From contig JAFUOD010000003.1 of NCBI GenBank assembly GCA_017472735.1, forward strand, positions 1-64,000: a stretch of DNA of 64,000 bases. The letters are read 5' to 3'. Made by a program: the position numbers and the translations under genes. This stretch comes from Oscillospiraceae bacterium (lineage in GTDB: Bacteria; Bacillota; Clostridia; Oscillospirales; Ruminococcaceae). Position 1 is the first letter of the stretch; every line of letters starts with the position of its first letter. Below the pieces are notes generated by a model. It was not told where the DNA came from. It did not search any database and saw only the letters and a program-made list of their open reading frames with translations. Shown piece after piece: positions 1 to 10,308 of the stretch.

Positions 1-50
1 AAATGATTATAAAATTCGTGTTTTATAAGCTTTTTCAAGGGTTTTCAGTG

Positions 51-87
51 TAAAAAAAGACCTCATAGGATTTCTCCTACAAGGTCT
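51..87 (-). terminator. Rho-independent terminator of ppdK
   Basis: Inverted repeat AGACCT (58-63) with AGGTCT (82-87) plus an inner TAGGA/TCCTA stem. On the minus strand it is followed by a run of seven T (51-58). It lies 60 bp beyond the ppdK stop, so it ends that transcript. Nothing else is visible in positions 1-147. Confidence 0.8.
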
Positions 88-147
88 AATTTTTATATTC
101 GGTTTTGCCTTATTTTTTCAAATTGGCTTTGCCCAAAAACAACGAAA

Positions 148-2784
148 TTACTTTTTCCTACTTTCGTTAATAGCAGCCTGTGCAGCAGCCAAGCGAGCGA
201 TCGGAACGCGGAAGGGCGAGCAAGATACATAGTCGAGGCCGATCTTGTGGCAGAACTCAACAGATGTGGGGTCGCCGCCGTGCTCACCGCAGATACCAAC
301 ATGGAGGTTGGGATTTACGGGCTTGCCGAGCTGGATAGCCATCTTCATCAACTTACCAACGCCAACCTGGTCGAGCTTAGCGAAGGGATCGTTTTCGAAG
401 ATCTTGGTATCGTAGTAAGCATTGAGGAACTTACCGGCGTCGTCTCTGGAGAAGCCGTAAGTCATCTGAGTAAGGTCGTTAGTACCGAAGCAGAAGAAGT
501 CAGCTTCAGCAGCGATGTCGTCAGCAGTCAATGCTGCTCTGGGAATTTCGATCATGGTACCAACTTCGTAAGCAAGGTCAACGCCTGCAGCAGCGATCTC
601 AGCGTCAGCAGTTTCAACAACAACCTTCTTAACGAACTTGAGTTCCTTAATTTCGCCTACCAAAGGAATCATGATTTCGGGCTTAACATTCCAATCGGGA
701 TGAGCCTTCTTAACATTGAGTGCAGCTCTGATAACAGCAGCAGTCTGCATCTTAGCGATTTCGGGATAAGTTACAGCCAAACGGCATCCACGGTGACCCA
801 TCATGGGGTTGAATTCGTGCAAGGAAGCGATGATAGCCTTGATAGCTTCAACAGTCTTGCCCTGTGCCTTAGCAAGAAGAGCGATATCTTCTTCTTCGGT
901 AGGAACGAATTCGTGGAGCGGAGGATCGAGGAAGCGGATGCAAACGGGTGTGCCTTCGAGAGCTTCGTAGAGTTCTTCGAAGTCAGCCTGCTGCATGGGA
1001 AGGATCTTAGCCAAAGCTACTTCTCTTTCCTCAACAGTTTCAGCGCAGATCATTTCACGGAAAGCATCAATTCTGCCTTCGCCGAAGAACATATGCTCGG
1101 TACGGCAAAGACCGATACCTTCAGCGCCGAGTTCACGAGCCTTCTTAGCGTCGGTGGGGTTATCAGCATTGGTTCTAACCTTAAGCTTTCTGTACTTGTC
1201 AGCCCAAGCCATGATTCTGCCGAATTCGCCAGCGATAGTAGCGTCAACGGTGGGGATAATGCCATCGTAGATGTTACCGGTAGAGCCATCAATAGAGATA
1301 GCGTCGCCTTCGTGGAAGGTCTTGCCTGCGAGTTCAAACTTCTTGTTTTCTTCATCCATCTTGATATCGCCGCAACCGGATACACAGCAGGTACCCATAC
1401 CACGAGCAACTACTGCTGCGTGAGAGGTCATACCGCCGCGAACGGTGAGGATACCCTGGGATGCCTTCATACCGGTGATGTCTTCGGGAGAGGTCTCAAG
1501 TCTTACAAGAACAACCTTTTCGCCTCTTTCATTCCAAGCAACTGCATCGTCAGCGTTGAATACAACCTTACCGCAAGCAGCACCGGGAGATGCGCCCAAG
1601 CCCTTGCCGATGGGGGTAGCAGCCTTAAGTACCTTAGCATCGAACTGAGGGTGGAGAAGAGTGTCGAGGTTTCTGGGGTCGATCATAACAACTGCTTCAG
1701 CTTCAGTTCTCATGCCTTCGTCAACGAGGTCACATGCGATCTTAAGAGCAGCCTGTGCAGTTCTCTTACCGTTTCTGGTCTGGAGCATATAGAGCTTGCC
1801 GTGTTCAACGGTGAATTCCATATCCTGCATGTCTCTGTAATGGTTTTCAAGGGTCTTGCAAACTTCAACGAACTGAGCGTATGCTTCGGGGAACTTTTCT
1901 TCCATCTGAGCGATGGGCATAGGAGTTCTAACGCCTGCAACAACGTCTTCGCCCTGTGCGTTGGTCAAGAATTCGCCCATGAGCTTCTTCTCGCCGGTAG
2001 CAGGGTCACGGGTGAAAGCAACACCGGTGCCGCAATCGTCGCCCATGTTACCGAATGCCATCATCTGTACGTTAACAGCGGTACCCCAAGAATAAGGAAT
2101 ATCGTTGTCGCGGCGGTAAACGTTTGCTCTGGGGTTGTCCCAAGAACGGAATACTGCCTTGATAGCGCCCATAAGCTGTTCCTTAGGATCAGTGGGGAAA
2201 TCGGTACCGATCTTGGACTTATATTCTGCCTTGAACTGGTTAGCAAGTTCCTTAAGGTCGTCAGCAGTAAGTTCAACGTCAAGCTTAACGCCCTTTTCTT
2301 CCTTCATCTTGTCGATGAGTTCTTCAAAATACTTCTTACCAACTTCCATAACTACGTCAGAATACATCTGAATGAATCTTCTGTAGCAGTCCCAAGCCCA
2401 TCTGGGGTTGCCGGAGTTAGTAGACATATATTCAACTACGTCTTCGTTAAGACCGAGGTTGAGGATGGTATCCATCATACCGGGCATGGAAGCACGAGCA
2501 CCGGAACGAACGGAAACGAGAAGGGGGTTTTCCTTATCGCCGAACTTCTTGCCGGTTACTTCTTCCATCTTTACGATGTACTCGTTGATTTCAGCCTGAA
2601 TGTCAGCATTGATCTGACGGCCATCTTCGTAATACTTGGTGCAAGCTTCAGTGGAAACAGTGAAGCCCTGGGGTACAGGAAGACCGATCTTGGTCATTTC
2701 TGCAAGGTTTGCGCCTTTACCGCCCAAAAGCTCACGCATGCTGGCGTCGCCTTCGGTGAAAAGGTAACAATACTTTTTGCTCAT
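148..2784 (-). CDS. ppdK: Pyruvate, phosphate dikinase
   Basis: An 878-residue protein, the normal length for pyruvate phosphate dikinase. It interconverts pyruvate, ATP and Pi with phosphoenolpyruvate, AMP and PPi in the cytoplasm. In anaerobes this serves PPi-linked glycolysis or gluconeogenesis. The N-terminal ATP-grasp part starts with the typical GGKGANLAEM motif. The phospho-carrier histidine lies in GGMTSHAAVVARGMG (about residue 455). The C-terminal PEP/pyruvate TIM barrel carries GIGLCRTEHMFF and the closing CGEHGGD motif with its catalytic cysteine. The ATG at 2784 is preceded by a GGAGGTAT ribosome binding site. It is transcribed alone, away from glmU, with its own promoter and terminator. 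Confidence 0.97.
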   Translation of the reverse strand: MSKKYCYLFTEGDASMRELLGGKGANLAEMTKIGLPVPQGFTVSTEACTKYYEDGRQINADIQAEINEYIVKMEEVTGKKFGDKENPLLVSVRSGARASMPGMMDTILNLGLNEDVVEYMSTNSGNPRWAWDCYRRFIQMYSDVVMEVGKKYFEELIDKMKEEKGVKLDVELTADDLKELANQFKAEYKSKIGTDFPTDPKEQLMGAIKAVFRSWDNPRANVYRRDNDIPYSWGTAVNVQMMAFGNMGDDCGTGVAFTRDPATGEKKLMGEFLTNAQGEDVVAGVRTPMPIAQMEEKFPEAYAQFVEVCKTLENHYRDMQDMEFTVEHGKLYMLQTRNGKRTAQAALKIACDLVDEGMRTEAEAVVMIDPRNLDTLLHPQFDAKVLKAATPIGKGLGASPGAACGKVVFNADDAVAWNERGEKVVLVRLETSPEDITGMKASQGILTVRGGMTSHAAVVARGMGTCCVSGCGDIKMDEENKKFELAGKTFHEGDAISIDGSTGNIYDGIIPTVDATIAGEFGRIMAWADKYRKLKVRTNADNPTDAKKARELGAEGIGLCRTEHMFFGEGRIDAFREMICAETVEEREVALAKILPMQQADFEELYEALEGTPVCIRFLDPPLHEFVPTEEEDIALLAKAQGKTVEAIKAIIASLHEFNPMMGHRGCRLAVTYPEIAKMQTAAVIRAALNVKKAHPDWNVKPEIMIPLVGEIKELKFVKKVVVETADAEIAAAGVDLAYEVGTMIEIPRAALTADDIAAEADFFCFGTNDLTQMTYGFSRDDAGKFLNAYYDTKIFENDPFAKLDQVGVGKLMKMAIQLGKPVNPNLHVGICGEHGGDPTSVEFCHKIGLDYVSCSPFRVPIARLAAAQAAINESRKK

Positions 2785-2862
2785 AGTTTTATACCTCCAA
2801 TAATTTTATCCGATTACGGGTACCGAGTCGGGCACCGTTTACGCATAAACGGACTTACTAAC

Positions 2863-2891
2863 ATTATAACAGAAGACTTGAAAATTTTCCA
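2863..2891 (-). promoter_or_regulatory. Predicted sigma-A promoter of ppdK
   Basis: On the minus strand TGGAAA (2891-2886), a 17-bp spacer and a perfect TATAAT (2868-2863) lie about 80 bp upstream of the ppdK ATG. The -35 box is weak (4 of 6). Confidence 0.55.
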
Positions 2892-2970
2892 TTCATAATA
2901 CATGAAAATTATGCGCAAAACTATAGCAATAAATTGTGCATATTTTGCAAAAATATTCTTTTTCGTCCTC

Positions 2971-2999
2971 TTGAAACGCAACGCGTTTTGTAATATAAT
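2971..2999 (+). promoter_or_regulatory. Predicted sigma-A promoter of glmU
   Basis: TTGAAA (2971-2976), exactly 17 bp, then TATAAT (2994-2999). It lies 43 bp upstream of the glmU start and drives the glmU-pth-mfd unit. A second TATAAT follows at about 3015 without a clear -35. Confidence 0.75.
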
Positions 3000-3042
3000 G
3001 AATTGAACCGTGATATAATCGAATGAGAAAGGCGGGATTTTT

Positions 3043-4443
3043 TTGAAAAGCGCTGTTATTCTTGCAGGCGGAAGCGGCAAAAGAATGAAGACTGACAAGC
3101 CAAAGGTTTTGCACGAGGTTTTGGGAAAACCGATGCTTGAGTGGGTCATTGATTCGTGTCGGAGTGCAAATGTTGACCGCATTTGTGTGGTAAAAGGCTT
3201 TGCAAGCGAAATGATCGACGAATATATTTTAAATAGCGGATATGGCATTGAAACAGCATTGCAATCGGAGAGACTGGGCACAGGCCACGCTGTTATGATG
3301 GCAGAGGATTTTATTAAACAAGATCTTGACGGCGACGTTATTGTTTTAAACGGCGATGCTCCGTTTATTGACGCTGACACGATTTTAGCCTCGTTTGAGG
3401 AGCATAAGAGCTCCGGCGCAGGAGCAACGGTGATTACCGCAAGAGTGGATAACCCGTTTGGCTATGGCAGAATTAAGCGTGACGGCAACGGAATTTTGGG
3501 TATTGTTGAGCAAAAGGACTGCACAGAAGATGAAGTGCTGATCGATGAGATAAATTCGGGCTGTTATTGGTTTAAGGCAAGCGACCTTTTGAGCGCTTTG
3601 CCGAGACTTAGACAAAACAATGCACAAAACGAATTCTACCTTACCGACACGCTTGGAATAATACTTTCGGACGGCAAAAAGGTTGAGGGCTATATTGCCA
3701 AAACAAGCGATGTTGTTTTGGGTGCTAATGACCGCAAGGGACTTTTGAAGCTTAGCGATATTGCAAGGGAAAAGATAATTGATAAACACCTTGAAAACGG
3801 TGTTGAATTTGTTTCGACGGACGGAGTTGTCATCTCGCCTGATGCTGTTATCGGAGAGGGAACAAAAATCCTCCCCAACACAATGATAATGGGCAAGAGT
3901 GTTATCGGCAAGAGCTGCGTTGTGGGGCCTAACTCGAGGCTAACGAATATAATCGTTGGCGATAGTACCGGTCTTGATAACGTAGTGGCGGTGGATTCGA
4001 AAATAGGAAGTAATGTGAGCGTGGGACCTTTTGTACAACTAAGACCGAATTCGGTGATTGAGGACTATGCACACATCGGTGATTTTGTTGAGATCAAAAA
4101 CTCGGTAATCGGCAAGGGCACATCGGTATCGCATCTTACATACGTGGGTGACAGCGACGTTGGCAAAAACGTTAACTTTGGCTGCGGTGTTGTGACTGTT
4201 AATTATGACGGCAGTAAAAAAGCAAGATGCGTTATTAAAGACAACGCATTTATTGGCTGTAACACAAACCTCGTGGCACCTGTAACGATCGGCGAAGCGG
4301 CTTATACTGCCGCAGGCAGCACGGTGACAAAGGATGTACCCGATTATGCTTTGGCGATCGAACGCACAGATCTCGAAATAAAAAAAGACTATGCTCTTAA
4401 AAAGCTGACAAGGCATTTGGAAAAGGGCAAAAGAATAAAATAA
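3043..4443 (+). CDS. glmU: Bifunctional N-acetylglucosamine-1-phosphate uridyltransferase / glucosamine-1-phosphate acetyltransferase
   Basis: A 466-residue protein that makes UDP-GlcNAc, the precursor of peptidoglycan, in two steps: acetylation of glucosamine-1-phosphate and uridylyl transfer. The N-terminal nucleotidyltransferase domain has the signature LAGGSGKRMKTDKPKVLHEV (residues 7-26), and the pattern LNGDAPFID holds the metal-binding aspartate. The C-terminal half is a left-handed beta helix of hexapeptide repeats (IGEGT, IGKSC, VGPNS and similar). The start is TTG, preceded by AAAGGCGG at the right distance; no nearer ATG fits the family N-terminus. First gene of glmU-pth-mfd, a common Firmicute order. 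Confidence 0.95.
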   Translation: MKSAVILAGGSGKRMKTDKPKVLHEVLGKPMLEWVIDSCRSANVDRICVVKGFASEMIDEYILNSGYGIETALQSERLGTGHAVMMAEDFIKQDLDGDVIVLNGDAPFIDADTILASFEEHKSSGAGATVITARVDNPFGYGRIKRDGNGILGIVEQKDCTEDEVLIDEINSGCYWFKASDLLSALPRLRQNNAQNEFYLTDTLGIILSDGKKVEGYIAKTSDVVLGANDRKGLLKLSDIAREKIIDKHLENGVEFVSTDGVVISPDAVIGEGTKILPNTMIMGKSVIGKSCVVGPNSRLTNIIVGDSTGLDNVVAVDSKIGSNVSVGPFVQLRPNSVIEDYAHIGDFVEIKNSVIGKGTSVSHLTYVGDSDVGKNVNFGCGVVTVNYDGSKKARCVIKDNAFIGCNTNLVAPVTIGEAAYTAAGSTVTKDVPDYALAIERTDLEIKKDYALKKLTRHLEKGKRIK

Positions 4444-4460
4444 GTTAAAAACGGTATGCT

Positions 4461-4487
4461 ACCCCCTATCCTACACGGATATGGGGT
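4461..4487 (+). other. Intergenic hairpin between glmU and pth
   Basis: Inverted repeat ACCCCCTATCC (4461-4471) with GGATATGGGGT (4477-4487): ten pairs with one mismatch and a 5-base loop. No T run follows, so it is more likely a processing or mRNA-stability element in the glmU-pth transcript than a terminator. Confidence 0.5.
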
Positions 4488-4524
4488 TAGCGTTGTTGTG
4501 ATAAATAAACGGAGGAAAACTAAA

Positions 4525-5133
4525 ATGGGTTTATTCGGAAGTAAGGCTAAAAAGGATTTCGGCTCATCGGTTGACTGGCTTATTGTGGGGCTTGGCAACC
4601 CGGGCACAAAATATACTAACACACGCCACAACTGCGGCTGGCTGACTGTTGAACGATTAGCGCAAAAGTATAACCTTAAGGTGACGAAAATCAAGTTTAA
4701 ATCTCTTTGTGCCGAGGTTAAGATCGGTGACAAGAGATGTCTTGTGATGAAACCCACTACATTTATGAACGCAAGCGGCGAAGCAGTTGTTGAAGCTATG
4801 AACTTCTACAAAATTCCGATTGAGAATGTTTTGGTAATAAGTGATGATGTATCGCTTGAGGTTGGTAAGCTCAGGATCAAGCGCAAAGGCTCGGACGGCG
4901 GGCAAAAAGGGTTAAGAAGTATTATTTATCTCACGGGCAAAGACAATTTTCCAAGAATAAAGTGCGGCGTGGGGGCTAAGCCTCACCCCGATTATGACAT
5001 GGCAGACTGGGTGCTTTCTAACTTCACAAAGCAAGAACAGCCTAAAATGCTTGAAGCGTTTGACAATGCGGTTTCGGCAATTGAGCTGATCGTTTCGGGA
5101 AAGACAGACGAAGCGATGAACCGTTTTAATTAA
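4525..5133 (+). CDS. pth: Peptidyl-tRNA hydrolase
   Basis: Releases peptidyl-tRNAs that drop off ribosomes. The protein is 202 residues, family-typical. The motif GLGNPGTKYTNTRHNCGW holds the conserved Asn and catalytic His near the N-terminus, followed by KPTTFMNASGEAV and the DDVSLEVGKLRIKRKGSDGGQKGLRS signature. The ATG at 4525 is chosen because GGAGGA lies 8 bp upstream; a longer frame to 4456 would translate the intergenic hairpin. An N-terminal stretch of about 15 residues (GLFGSKAKKDFGSS) precedes the usual start of the fold and is slightly unusual. Followed after 12 bp by mfd. Confidence 0.95.
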   Translation: MGLFGSKAKKDFGSSVDWLIVGLGNPGTKYTNTRHNCGWLTVERLAQKYNLKVTKIKFKSLCAEVKIGDKRCLVMKPTTFMNASGEAVVEAMNFYKIPIENVLVISDDVSLEVGKLRIKRKGSDGGQKGLRSIIYLTGKDNFPRIKCGVGAKPHPDYDMADWVLSNFTKQEQPKMLEAFDNAVSAIELIVSGKTDEAMNRFN

Positions 5134-5145
5134 TTGGAGATAACT

Positions 5146-8100
5146 ATGAATTTATTTTTTGATGCTGTACGCACTCAGCCGTTTTACAGCGAGCTGCAAA
5201 CAGCTTTAAGAGGCGGGCAGTTGCCTGCATCTGTTACGGGGCTTTCGGGTATTCACAAGGCGCACACGGTTATGGCTTTGGGTGAGAACACCAAGGTTTT
5301 GGTGATTTGCGACAGCGAAGCAAATGCAACAAAAATGGTCTCGGACATTAACGAGATGTCGGGCAGAGATATGGCATGCTTATACCCTGTAAAGGACTTC
5401 GCCTTTGCAAACATTGAGACAGCCTCGCCCGAGTATGAGCACGCAAGAATAAGGGCACTGCACAGAATAGCGACAGGGGCTTCGAGTATTCTGATAGCCT
5501 CGATAGAAGCAGTTATGCAGTCAACCATTCCTCCCGAAAGCTTAAGTGAAATGAGCATGACCGTTAAGCCCGGCGAAGTGCTTGACACCGCACGATTCTC
5601 GAAAAGGCTTGTGGCGTTGGGATATTCGCGTGCGGCACAGATTGAAGGCAGAGGTCAATATGCCATCAGGGGCGATATTATTGACGTGTTCCCTGTGGCA
5701 AATGACATGCCGATCAGAATTGAGCTGTGGGGCGACGAGGTAGATACGGTTTCGACATTTGATATTGAATCTCAGCGAAGATTCGATACTGTAAAGCAGA
5801 TCGCCATTACTCCTGCCAAAGAGCTGCTAATAACTGACAATGAGCTGAAAGAGGCTATTGAGGCTTTGATCTCGAGAGCCAAGGGCAAAAATGCAGACGC
5901 TGTTAAGAAAAGCCTGTATATAGACCTTGACACAATAAACGGCGGCGGACATATTGCGAGCTTAGATAAATATTATTTGCAGGTTTACGGCGAGCCTGCG
6001 ACGGTTTTGGACTATTTTGATGGCGGCTTGTGCGTTATAAGCGAATACTCGAACTGTATTGAAAAGGCTAAGGCCTTTACAGCACAGCTTTCTGAGGATG
6101 TGAAAATTCTGTTTGAAAACGGGATCATGTTTAAGGAAATGGGCGGATTTTATGTTGAGCTGCCCGAAGTTTTGTCATGCACAGAAAAATTGCCTCTTAT
6201 ATATTTGGATACTTTTATGCATGGCAGCGACCTAAGACTTAAAAGGCTTATTGCGGCTGAAGCTTATCAGTCCTCGAGCTGGGGCGGAGAGCTTAACCAT
6301 TTGACTGAGGAGCTTGAAAACTTTACCGAACGAGGCTATTGCGTTGCGGTGCTTGTGGGTACCGAAAAGAGCGCAGGAGTTGTGAGCCAAGATCTGTTGA
6401 AACAGGGCTTTAAAGTTCAGCCTTTAACAAACCAATCAACACTTGCAGAAGAAATTGTTTACGTAGGTGCGGGAAGCTTATCGAGCAGTTTGGAATATCC
6501 TGCAACGAAATTTGCAATCATTTCTCAGCTTAAGGTACAATCCTCGAGGCGAAAGGTTAAAAAGAAGGTTAAAAACTCGGAGAAGATAAACAGCCTTTCG
6601 GATATTTCGAAGGGTGATTTGGTTGTGCACGCTTTGCACGGCATTGGAAGATTTAACGGCATTACAAGCATTGCAACAAACGGTGTAACCAAGGATTATA
6701 TCACAATTAAATATGCCGGCACAGACGTTTTGTATGTACCTGTTACACAGCTTGATACGGTTTCAAAATACATTGGCCCAAAGGACGATGATGCTGTGAA
6801 GCTTAACAAGCTTGGCTCGCAAGACTGGCAAAGAACAAGAGCCAGAGTTAAAAAAGCCTGCAAAGACATGGCTGACGAGCTGATTGCTTTGTATGCTAAA
6901 CGTCAGTTAGCTAAGGGGCATGCATTCAGTGAAGATAACGAGTGGCAGAAAGAGTTTGAGGAGCGGTTTGAATATAGAGAAACAGACGACCAGATGCGCT
7001 CGATTGATGAAATTAAAGAGGATATGCAGAAAAGCACGCCGATGGACAGACTGCTTTGCGGCGACGTTGGTTTTGGCAAAACAGAAGTTGCGTTGCGTGC
7101 GGCGATGAAATGTATTTTGGATTCGAAGCAGTGCGCTATTTTGGTGCCGACAACGGTTTTGGCTTGGCAGCATTATCAGACGGCGCTAAGACGATTTGCT
7201 AACTTCCCTGCCAAAATCGAGCTTTTGTCGCGTTTTAGAACGCCTAAACAGCAAAAGGAGATATTAAAACAGCTTCAGCGAGGGGAAATTGACATTGTTA
7301 TAGGAACACACCGTTTAGTGCAAAACGACGTTAAGTTTAAAGACTTAGGGCTTTTGATAATTGATGAGGAGCAGCGCTTTGGCGTCGCGCACAAGGAACA
7401 TATAAAAGAGCTTTACCCCTCGGTAGATATTTTAACGCTTTCGGCAACGCCGATACCGAGAACGCTTAACATGGCGATGTCGGGCATTCGTGATATGTCG
7501 GTAATCGAGGAGCCGCCGAGTGACAGATTCCCTGTGCAGACTTATGTTATTGAACATCAGACAGGAATATTGTTGCAGGCAATTCAAAAGGAGCTTAGAC
7601 GAGGCGGTCAGGTTTATTACATTCACAACCGAATTGAAACGCTGGATATGTGCGCTTACCGATTACAGCAGGGTTTACCCGATGCCAGAATAGGTGTTGC
7701 TCACGGGCAGATGGACGAAGCACAGCTTTCGGAAATATGGCGGCAGCTTTTAGATCACGAAATTGATATTTTGGTTTGCACAACTATTATTGAAACAGGT
7801 GTTGACGTTTCAAACTGCAACACATTAATCATTGAGGATGCAGACAGATTCGGACTTAGCCAGCTTTATCAGTTAAGAGGGCGTGTGGGAAGATCGAACA
7901 GGCGTGCTTACGCATATTTTACTTTCAGACGGGGAAAGGTTTTAACCGAGATTGCTGCAAAGAGGCTTGAGGCTATAAGAGAGCTGACGCAGTTTGGCTC
8001 GGGCTTTAAGATTGCAATGCGTGACCTTGAGATAAGGGGTGTTGGGTCTATCCTCTCGGCAAAGCAACACGGACACATGGAAGCTGTTGGATATGATATG

Positions 8101-8604
8101 TATTTGCAGCTTTTGACCGAAGCTATTGCCGAGCAAAAGGGAGAAGCTATCCCCCACTCTGCTGAGGATTGCCTGGTTGACGTAACGATCGACGCATTTA
8201 TTCCCGAGACGTATATCGAGGATCTACAGCTTAGAATCGAGGCTTACAGACGTATAGCAGGGATATCCTCGCGAGAGGACTCGGAAGATGTTTTAGATGA
8301 GCTTATTGACCGCTTTGGCGAGCCGCCGAAATCGGTGGTGGGGCTTGTGAATGTAGCACTCTTAAGAAACACGGCGGCAAGGCTTGGCATAAAAGAGATT
8401 ACCCAAAAAGGGCAAAACATTGTGTTTACCATACGCGAGGCTGACGTTGGCGGAATTATGGCGCTGACAAATAAATATAAGGGCAGAGTTTTGGTAAACG
8501 GCTCGGCGCAGTCGTTTGTTTCGGTAAAGCTTTTGCCAAAGGAAGAGCCGATCGTTTTGATGCGTGACGTGCTTGACACGATGGAGAAAGCGGAGATCGG
8601 ATAA
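5146..8604 (+). CDS. mfd: Transcription-repair coupling factor
   Basis: An 1152-residue DNA translocase that removes RNA polymerase stalled at DNA lesions and recruits UvrA. Visible parts in order: a UvrB-like N-terminal module (residues 1-450, [17 protein letters not shown]), the RNA-polymerase-interacting domain ([15 protein letters not shown]), and an SF2 helicase core with Walker [10 protein letters not shown] and DEEQ box. Helicase motifs [14 protein letters not shown] and QLRGRVGRS follow, then the C-terminal TRCF domain that binds UvrA. The start ATG at 5146 has TTGGAG just upstream. Last gene of the glmU-pth-mfd unit, closed by a strong terminator. Confidence 0.97.
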   Translation: MNLFFDAVRTQPFYSELQTALRGGQLPASVTGLSGIHKAHTVMALGENTKVLVICDSEANATKMVSDINEMSGRDMACLYPVKDFAFANIETASPEYEHARIRALHRIATGASSILIASIEAVMQSTIPPESLSEMSMTVKPGEVLDTARFSKRLVALGYSRAAQIEGRGQYAIRGDIIDVFPVANDMPIRIELWGDEVDTVSTFDIESQRRFDTVKQIAITPAKELLITDNELKEAIEALISRAKGKNADAVKKSLYIDLDTINGGGHIASLDKYYLQVYGEPATVLDYFDGGLCVISEYSNCIEKAKAFTAQLSEDVKILFENGIMFKEMGGFYVELPEVLSCTEKLPLIYLDTFMHGSDLRLKRLIAAEAYQSSSWGGELNHLTEELENFTERGYCVAVLVGTEKSAGVVSQDLLKQGFKVQPLTNQSTLAEEIVYVGAGSLSSSLEYPATKFAIISQLKVQSSRRKVKKKVKNSEKINSLSDISKGDLVVHALHGIGRFNGITSIATNGVTKDYITIKYAGTDVLYVPVTQLDTVSKYIGPKDDDAVKLNKLGSQDWQRTRARVKKACKDMADELIALYAKRQLAKGHAFSEDNEWQKEFEERFEYRETDDQMRSIDEIKEDMQKSTPMDRLLCGDVGFGKTEVALRAAMKCILDSKQCAILVPTTVLAWQHYQTALRRFANFPAKIELLSRFRTPKQQKEILKQLQRGEIDIVIGTHRLVQNDVKFKDLGLLIIDEEQRFGVAHKEHIKELYPSVDILTLSATPIPRTLNMAMSGIRDMSVIEEPPSDRFPVQTYVIEHQTGILLQAIQKELRRGGQVYYIHNRIETLDMCAYRLQQGLPDARIGVAHGQMDEAQLSEIWRQLLDHEIDILVCTTIIETGVDVSNCNTLIIEDADRFGLSQLYQLRGRVGRSNRRAYAYFTFRRGKVLTEIAAKRLEAIRELTQFGSGFKIAMRDLEIRGVGSILSAKQHGHMEAVGYDMYLQLLTEAIAEQKGEAIPHSAEDCLVDVTIDAFIPETYIEDLQLRIEAYRRIAGISSREDSEDVLDELIDRFGEPPKSVVGLVNVALLRNTAARLGIKEITQKGQNIVFTIREADVGGIMALTNKYKGRVLVNGSAQSFVSVKLLPKEEPIVLMRDVLDTMEKAEIG

Positions 8605-8615
8605 GCGGTTTTGCT

Positions 8616-8657
8616 ACTCCGATGCACTTTTAAAAGTGCATCGGAGTTTTTGTTTTG
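8616..8657 (+). terminator. Terminator of the glmU-pth-mfd unit
   Basis: Perfect 16-bp inverted repeat: ACTCCGATGCACTTTT (8616-8631) with AAAAGTGCATCGGAGT (8632-8647), then TTTTTGTTTT. It starts 12 bp after the mfd stop. Confidence 0.9.
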
Positions 8658-8667
8658 CCGAAGGTAA

Positions 8668-8701
8668 AACAAAAAAAGCGCCCCCACATAAGTGGGGGTG
8701 C
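8668..8701 (-). terminator. Terminator of the rpiB operon
   Basis: CCCCCAC (8681-8687) pairs with GTGGGGG (8692-8698) around a 4-base loop, extended by flanking pairs. On the minus strand the stem is followed by about nine T. It sits 31 bp past the rpiB stop and faces the mfd terminator. Confidence 0.85.
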
Positions 8702-8731
8702 CGCAAAACCGCCGATTCGAAGCGGGGCATT

Positions 8732-9169
8732 TTATTTATTCTCTAAAGCTGTGATAAGGTCAACTCTGCGCTGGTGTCTGCCGCCCTCAAACTCGGTGGA
8801 AAGGAAGATATCAACAAGCTCGCATGCAAGACCTGCGCCTACTACTCTGCCGCCGAGGCAAAGTGCATTGGCATCGTTATGAAGTCTTGTATACTTAGCC
8901 GAGAAGGTGTCGGAGCAAGCGCAAGCGCGTATGCCTTTCATTTTGTTTGCGGCGATTGAAATGCCGATGCCTGTGCCGCAAACTAAGATAGCTTTTTCGA
9001 GCTTACCGTTTTGAATATCGAGACAAACTTTTTCAGCAGCATCAGGGTAATCAATAGCTTCACCGGGGGCAACGCCATAGTCGATGTATTCTATTCCCTG
9101 CTCTTCGAGATGTTTGATAATTGCAAGCTTAAGCTCGGTTCCTGCGTGGTCGTTTCCAATTCCTATCAT
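8732..9169 (-). CDS. rpiB: Ribose-5-phosphate isomerase B
   Basis: A 145-residue RpiB/LacAB-type sugar isomerase that interconverts ribose-5-phosphate and ribulose-5-phosphate in the pentose phosphate pathway. The N-terminal signature GIGNDHAGTELK and the active-site loop VCGTGIGISIAANK (catalytic cysteine) are clear, as is the DTFSAKYTRLHNDANALCLGGRVVG segment. It begins 1 bp after the tsaB stop, so it is translated from the same message. A side activity on allose-6-phosphate is possible in this family, but no allose genes are near. Confidence 0.95.
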   Translation of the reverse strand: MIGIGNDHAGTELKLAIIKHLEEQGIEYIDYGVAPGEAIDYPDAAEKVCLDIQNGKLEKAILVCGTGIGISIAANKMKGIRACACSDTFSAKYTRLHNDANALCLGGRVVGAGLACELVDIFLSTEFEGGRHQRRVDLITALENK

Positions 9170-9170
9170 T

Positions 9171-9872
9171 TTACTTTTCCTCTTTCTCTTTTAAATCTTT
9201 TTCTGCCTTGGTTATTTGCAGATATCTTGCCGAAAGTTCATCGTCGCTTATCGCTTCATCAATGTGAGCAAGCGCTGTTAAGCAAACGCTTGAAGCAAGC
9301 TGTAATCTTTCGTGAGGGGGCGCTAAGCGAATGCGGTTATCCTCGGCAAAAAACTTCTCTTTAATATTGCTGATACAGTCGCCCACTAACACTATGTCGC
9401 CGTCATAGCTGTTTGCAGCCTCTAAAACGGCTTCAGCGTTTACAACAGCATCGGGAGTGATGTTTGTTAAGGTCTCGCCGTCAGAATCGTATACGCCGAA
9501 ATAGACGATGCCGGGACGGGCGTTTAAAAGCGAGAAGATTCTCGCTTTAGAGCCTATGCAGTTAGTTGCCAACGCTTCAAGTGTGGAGACACCCAGACAC
9601 TTTTTGCCGTCGATACACATGCCTTTTACTGCCGAAATGCCGATGCGAAGGCCTGTATATGATCCCGGTCCGTCAGCAACAGCGACAAGGTCGATATCTG
9701 AAAGTGTTAAGTTTGTATCCTCTAAAAGGCGTTTAACAAAGGGTAAGATCACCTGAGAATGAGTGAGCTTAGTGTAAACCGTGTTCTGACCTAAGATAAC
9801 ACCGTCACGCAAAACAGCGCATGATGCGGTTTTGCCCGAGGTATCAATTCCCAATATCGTCAAATCGTTCAT
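9171..9872 (-). CDS. tsaB: tRNA threonylcarbamoyladenosine biosynthesis protein TsaB
   Basis: Partner of TsaD in making the t6A37 modification of ANN-decoding tRNAs. It has the ASKHA-fold opening ILGIDTSGKTASCAV and the DGPGSYTGLRIGISAVKGM motif, at about 233 residues. The start is uncertain. The ATG at 9872 has GGAG touching it, while an in-frame TTG at 9863 lies 9 bp from the same GGAG and gives the family-typical N-terminus MTILGIDTS. The gene overlaps the end of tsaE by 20-29 bp, the usual coupling of these two genes. tsaD and rimI are not in the window. Confidence 0.93.
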   Translation of the reverse strand: MNDLTILGIDTSGKTASCAVLRDGVILGQNTVYTKLTHSQVILPFVKRLLEDTNLTLSDIDLVAVADGPGSYTGLRIGISAVKGMCIDGKKCLGVSTLEALATNCIGSKARIFSLLNARPGIVYFGVYDSDGETLTNITPDAVVNAEAVLEAANSYDGDIVLVGDCISNIKEKFFAEDNRIRLAPPHERLQLASSVCLTALAHIDEAISDDELSARYLQITKAEKDLKEKEEK

Positions 9873-10287
9873 CTCCGTTAATTTCAATTTCTCTCGTTTC
9901 GTCATCAATACGGCTGATGGATATTGTAATAACATTTAAAGGTAGTTCATCTGAAATGTTCTCGCTCCATTCAATGGCAAGGACGCTGTCGGAATCCATA
10001 TAATCATAAAATCCCGTTGTTTCAAGGTCGAGCCCGCCGTTTATTCTGTACATATCAAAGTGATAGAGGTTTATTTTACCTCTATACTCGTTAACAAGAG
10101 CAAATGTGGGCGAGCTGACATCGTCCTTTAAGCCCATGCCCTGAGCAATACCGTGTGTAATGGTCGTTTTGCCTGCGCCCAATCCTCCGCGGTAAGCAAT
10201 TACATCGCCGCCGTGCAAACGGGCACCGATAAGCCTGCCCAAAGCAACGGTTTCATCTGCCGAGTGCGTTAAAAACTTTTTTATCAC
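9844..10287 (-). CDS. tsaE: tRNA threonylcarbamoyladenosine biosynthesis ATPase TsaE
   Basis: A 147-residue P-loop ATPase that resets the TsaBD complex during t6A synthesis. Walker A is GGLGAGKTTITHG (about residues 35-47). The SPTFALVNEYRGKINLYHFDMYR segment is diagnostic of the family, and the EWSEN motif near residue 108 is conserved. It overlaps the start of tsaB and follows the deaminase-like gene by 21 bp. Confidence 0.95.
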   Translation of the reverse strand: MIKKFLTHSADETVALGRLIGARLHGGDVIAYRGGLGAGKTTITHGIAQGMGLKDDVSSPTFALVNEYRGKINLYHFDMYRINGGLDLETTGFYDYMDSDSVLAIEWSENISDELPLNVITISISRIDDETREIEINGDERFDDIGN

Positions 10288-10308
10288 ATTTAACCTTCTT
10301 TTAAAAAA

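Noticed and set aside
247-2898. An open frame of 883 codons on the plus strand opposite ppdK
   Set aside because: It mirrors the codon pattern of ppdK, has no RBS or family features and runs into the ppdK promoter. It is a shadow of the real gene.
4456-4524. A longer N-terminus of pth starting at 4456
   Set aside because: It would translate the intergenic hairpin and lacks an RBS; the ATG at 4525 has GGAGGA upstream.
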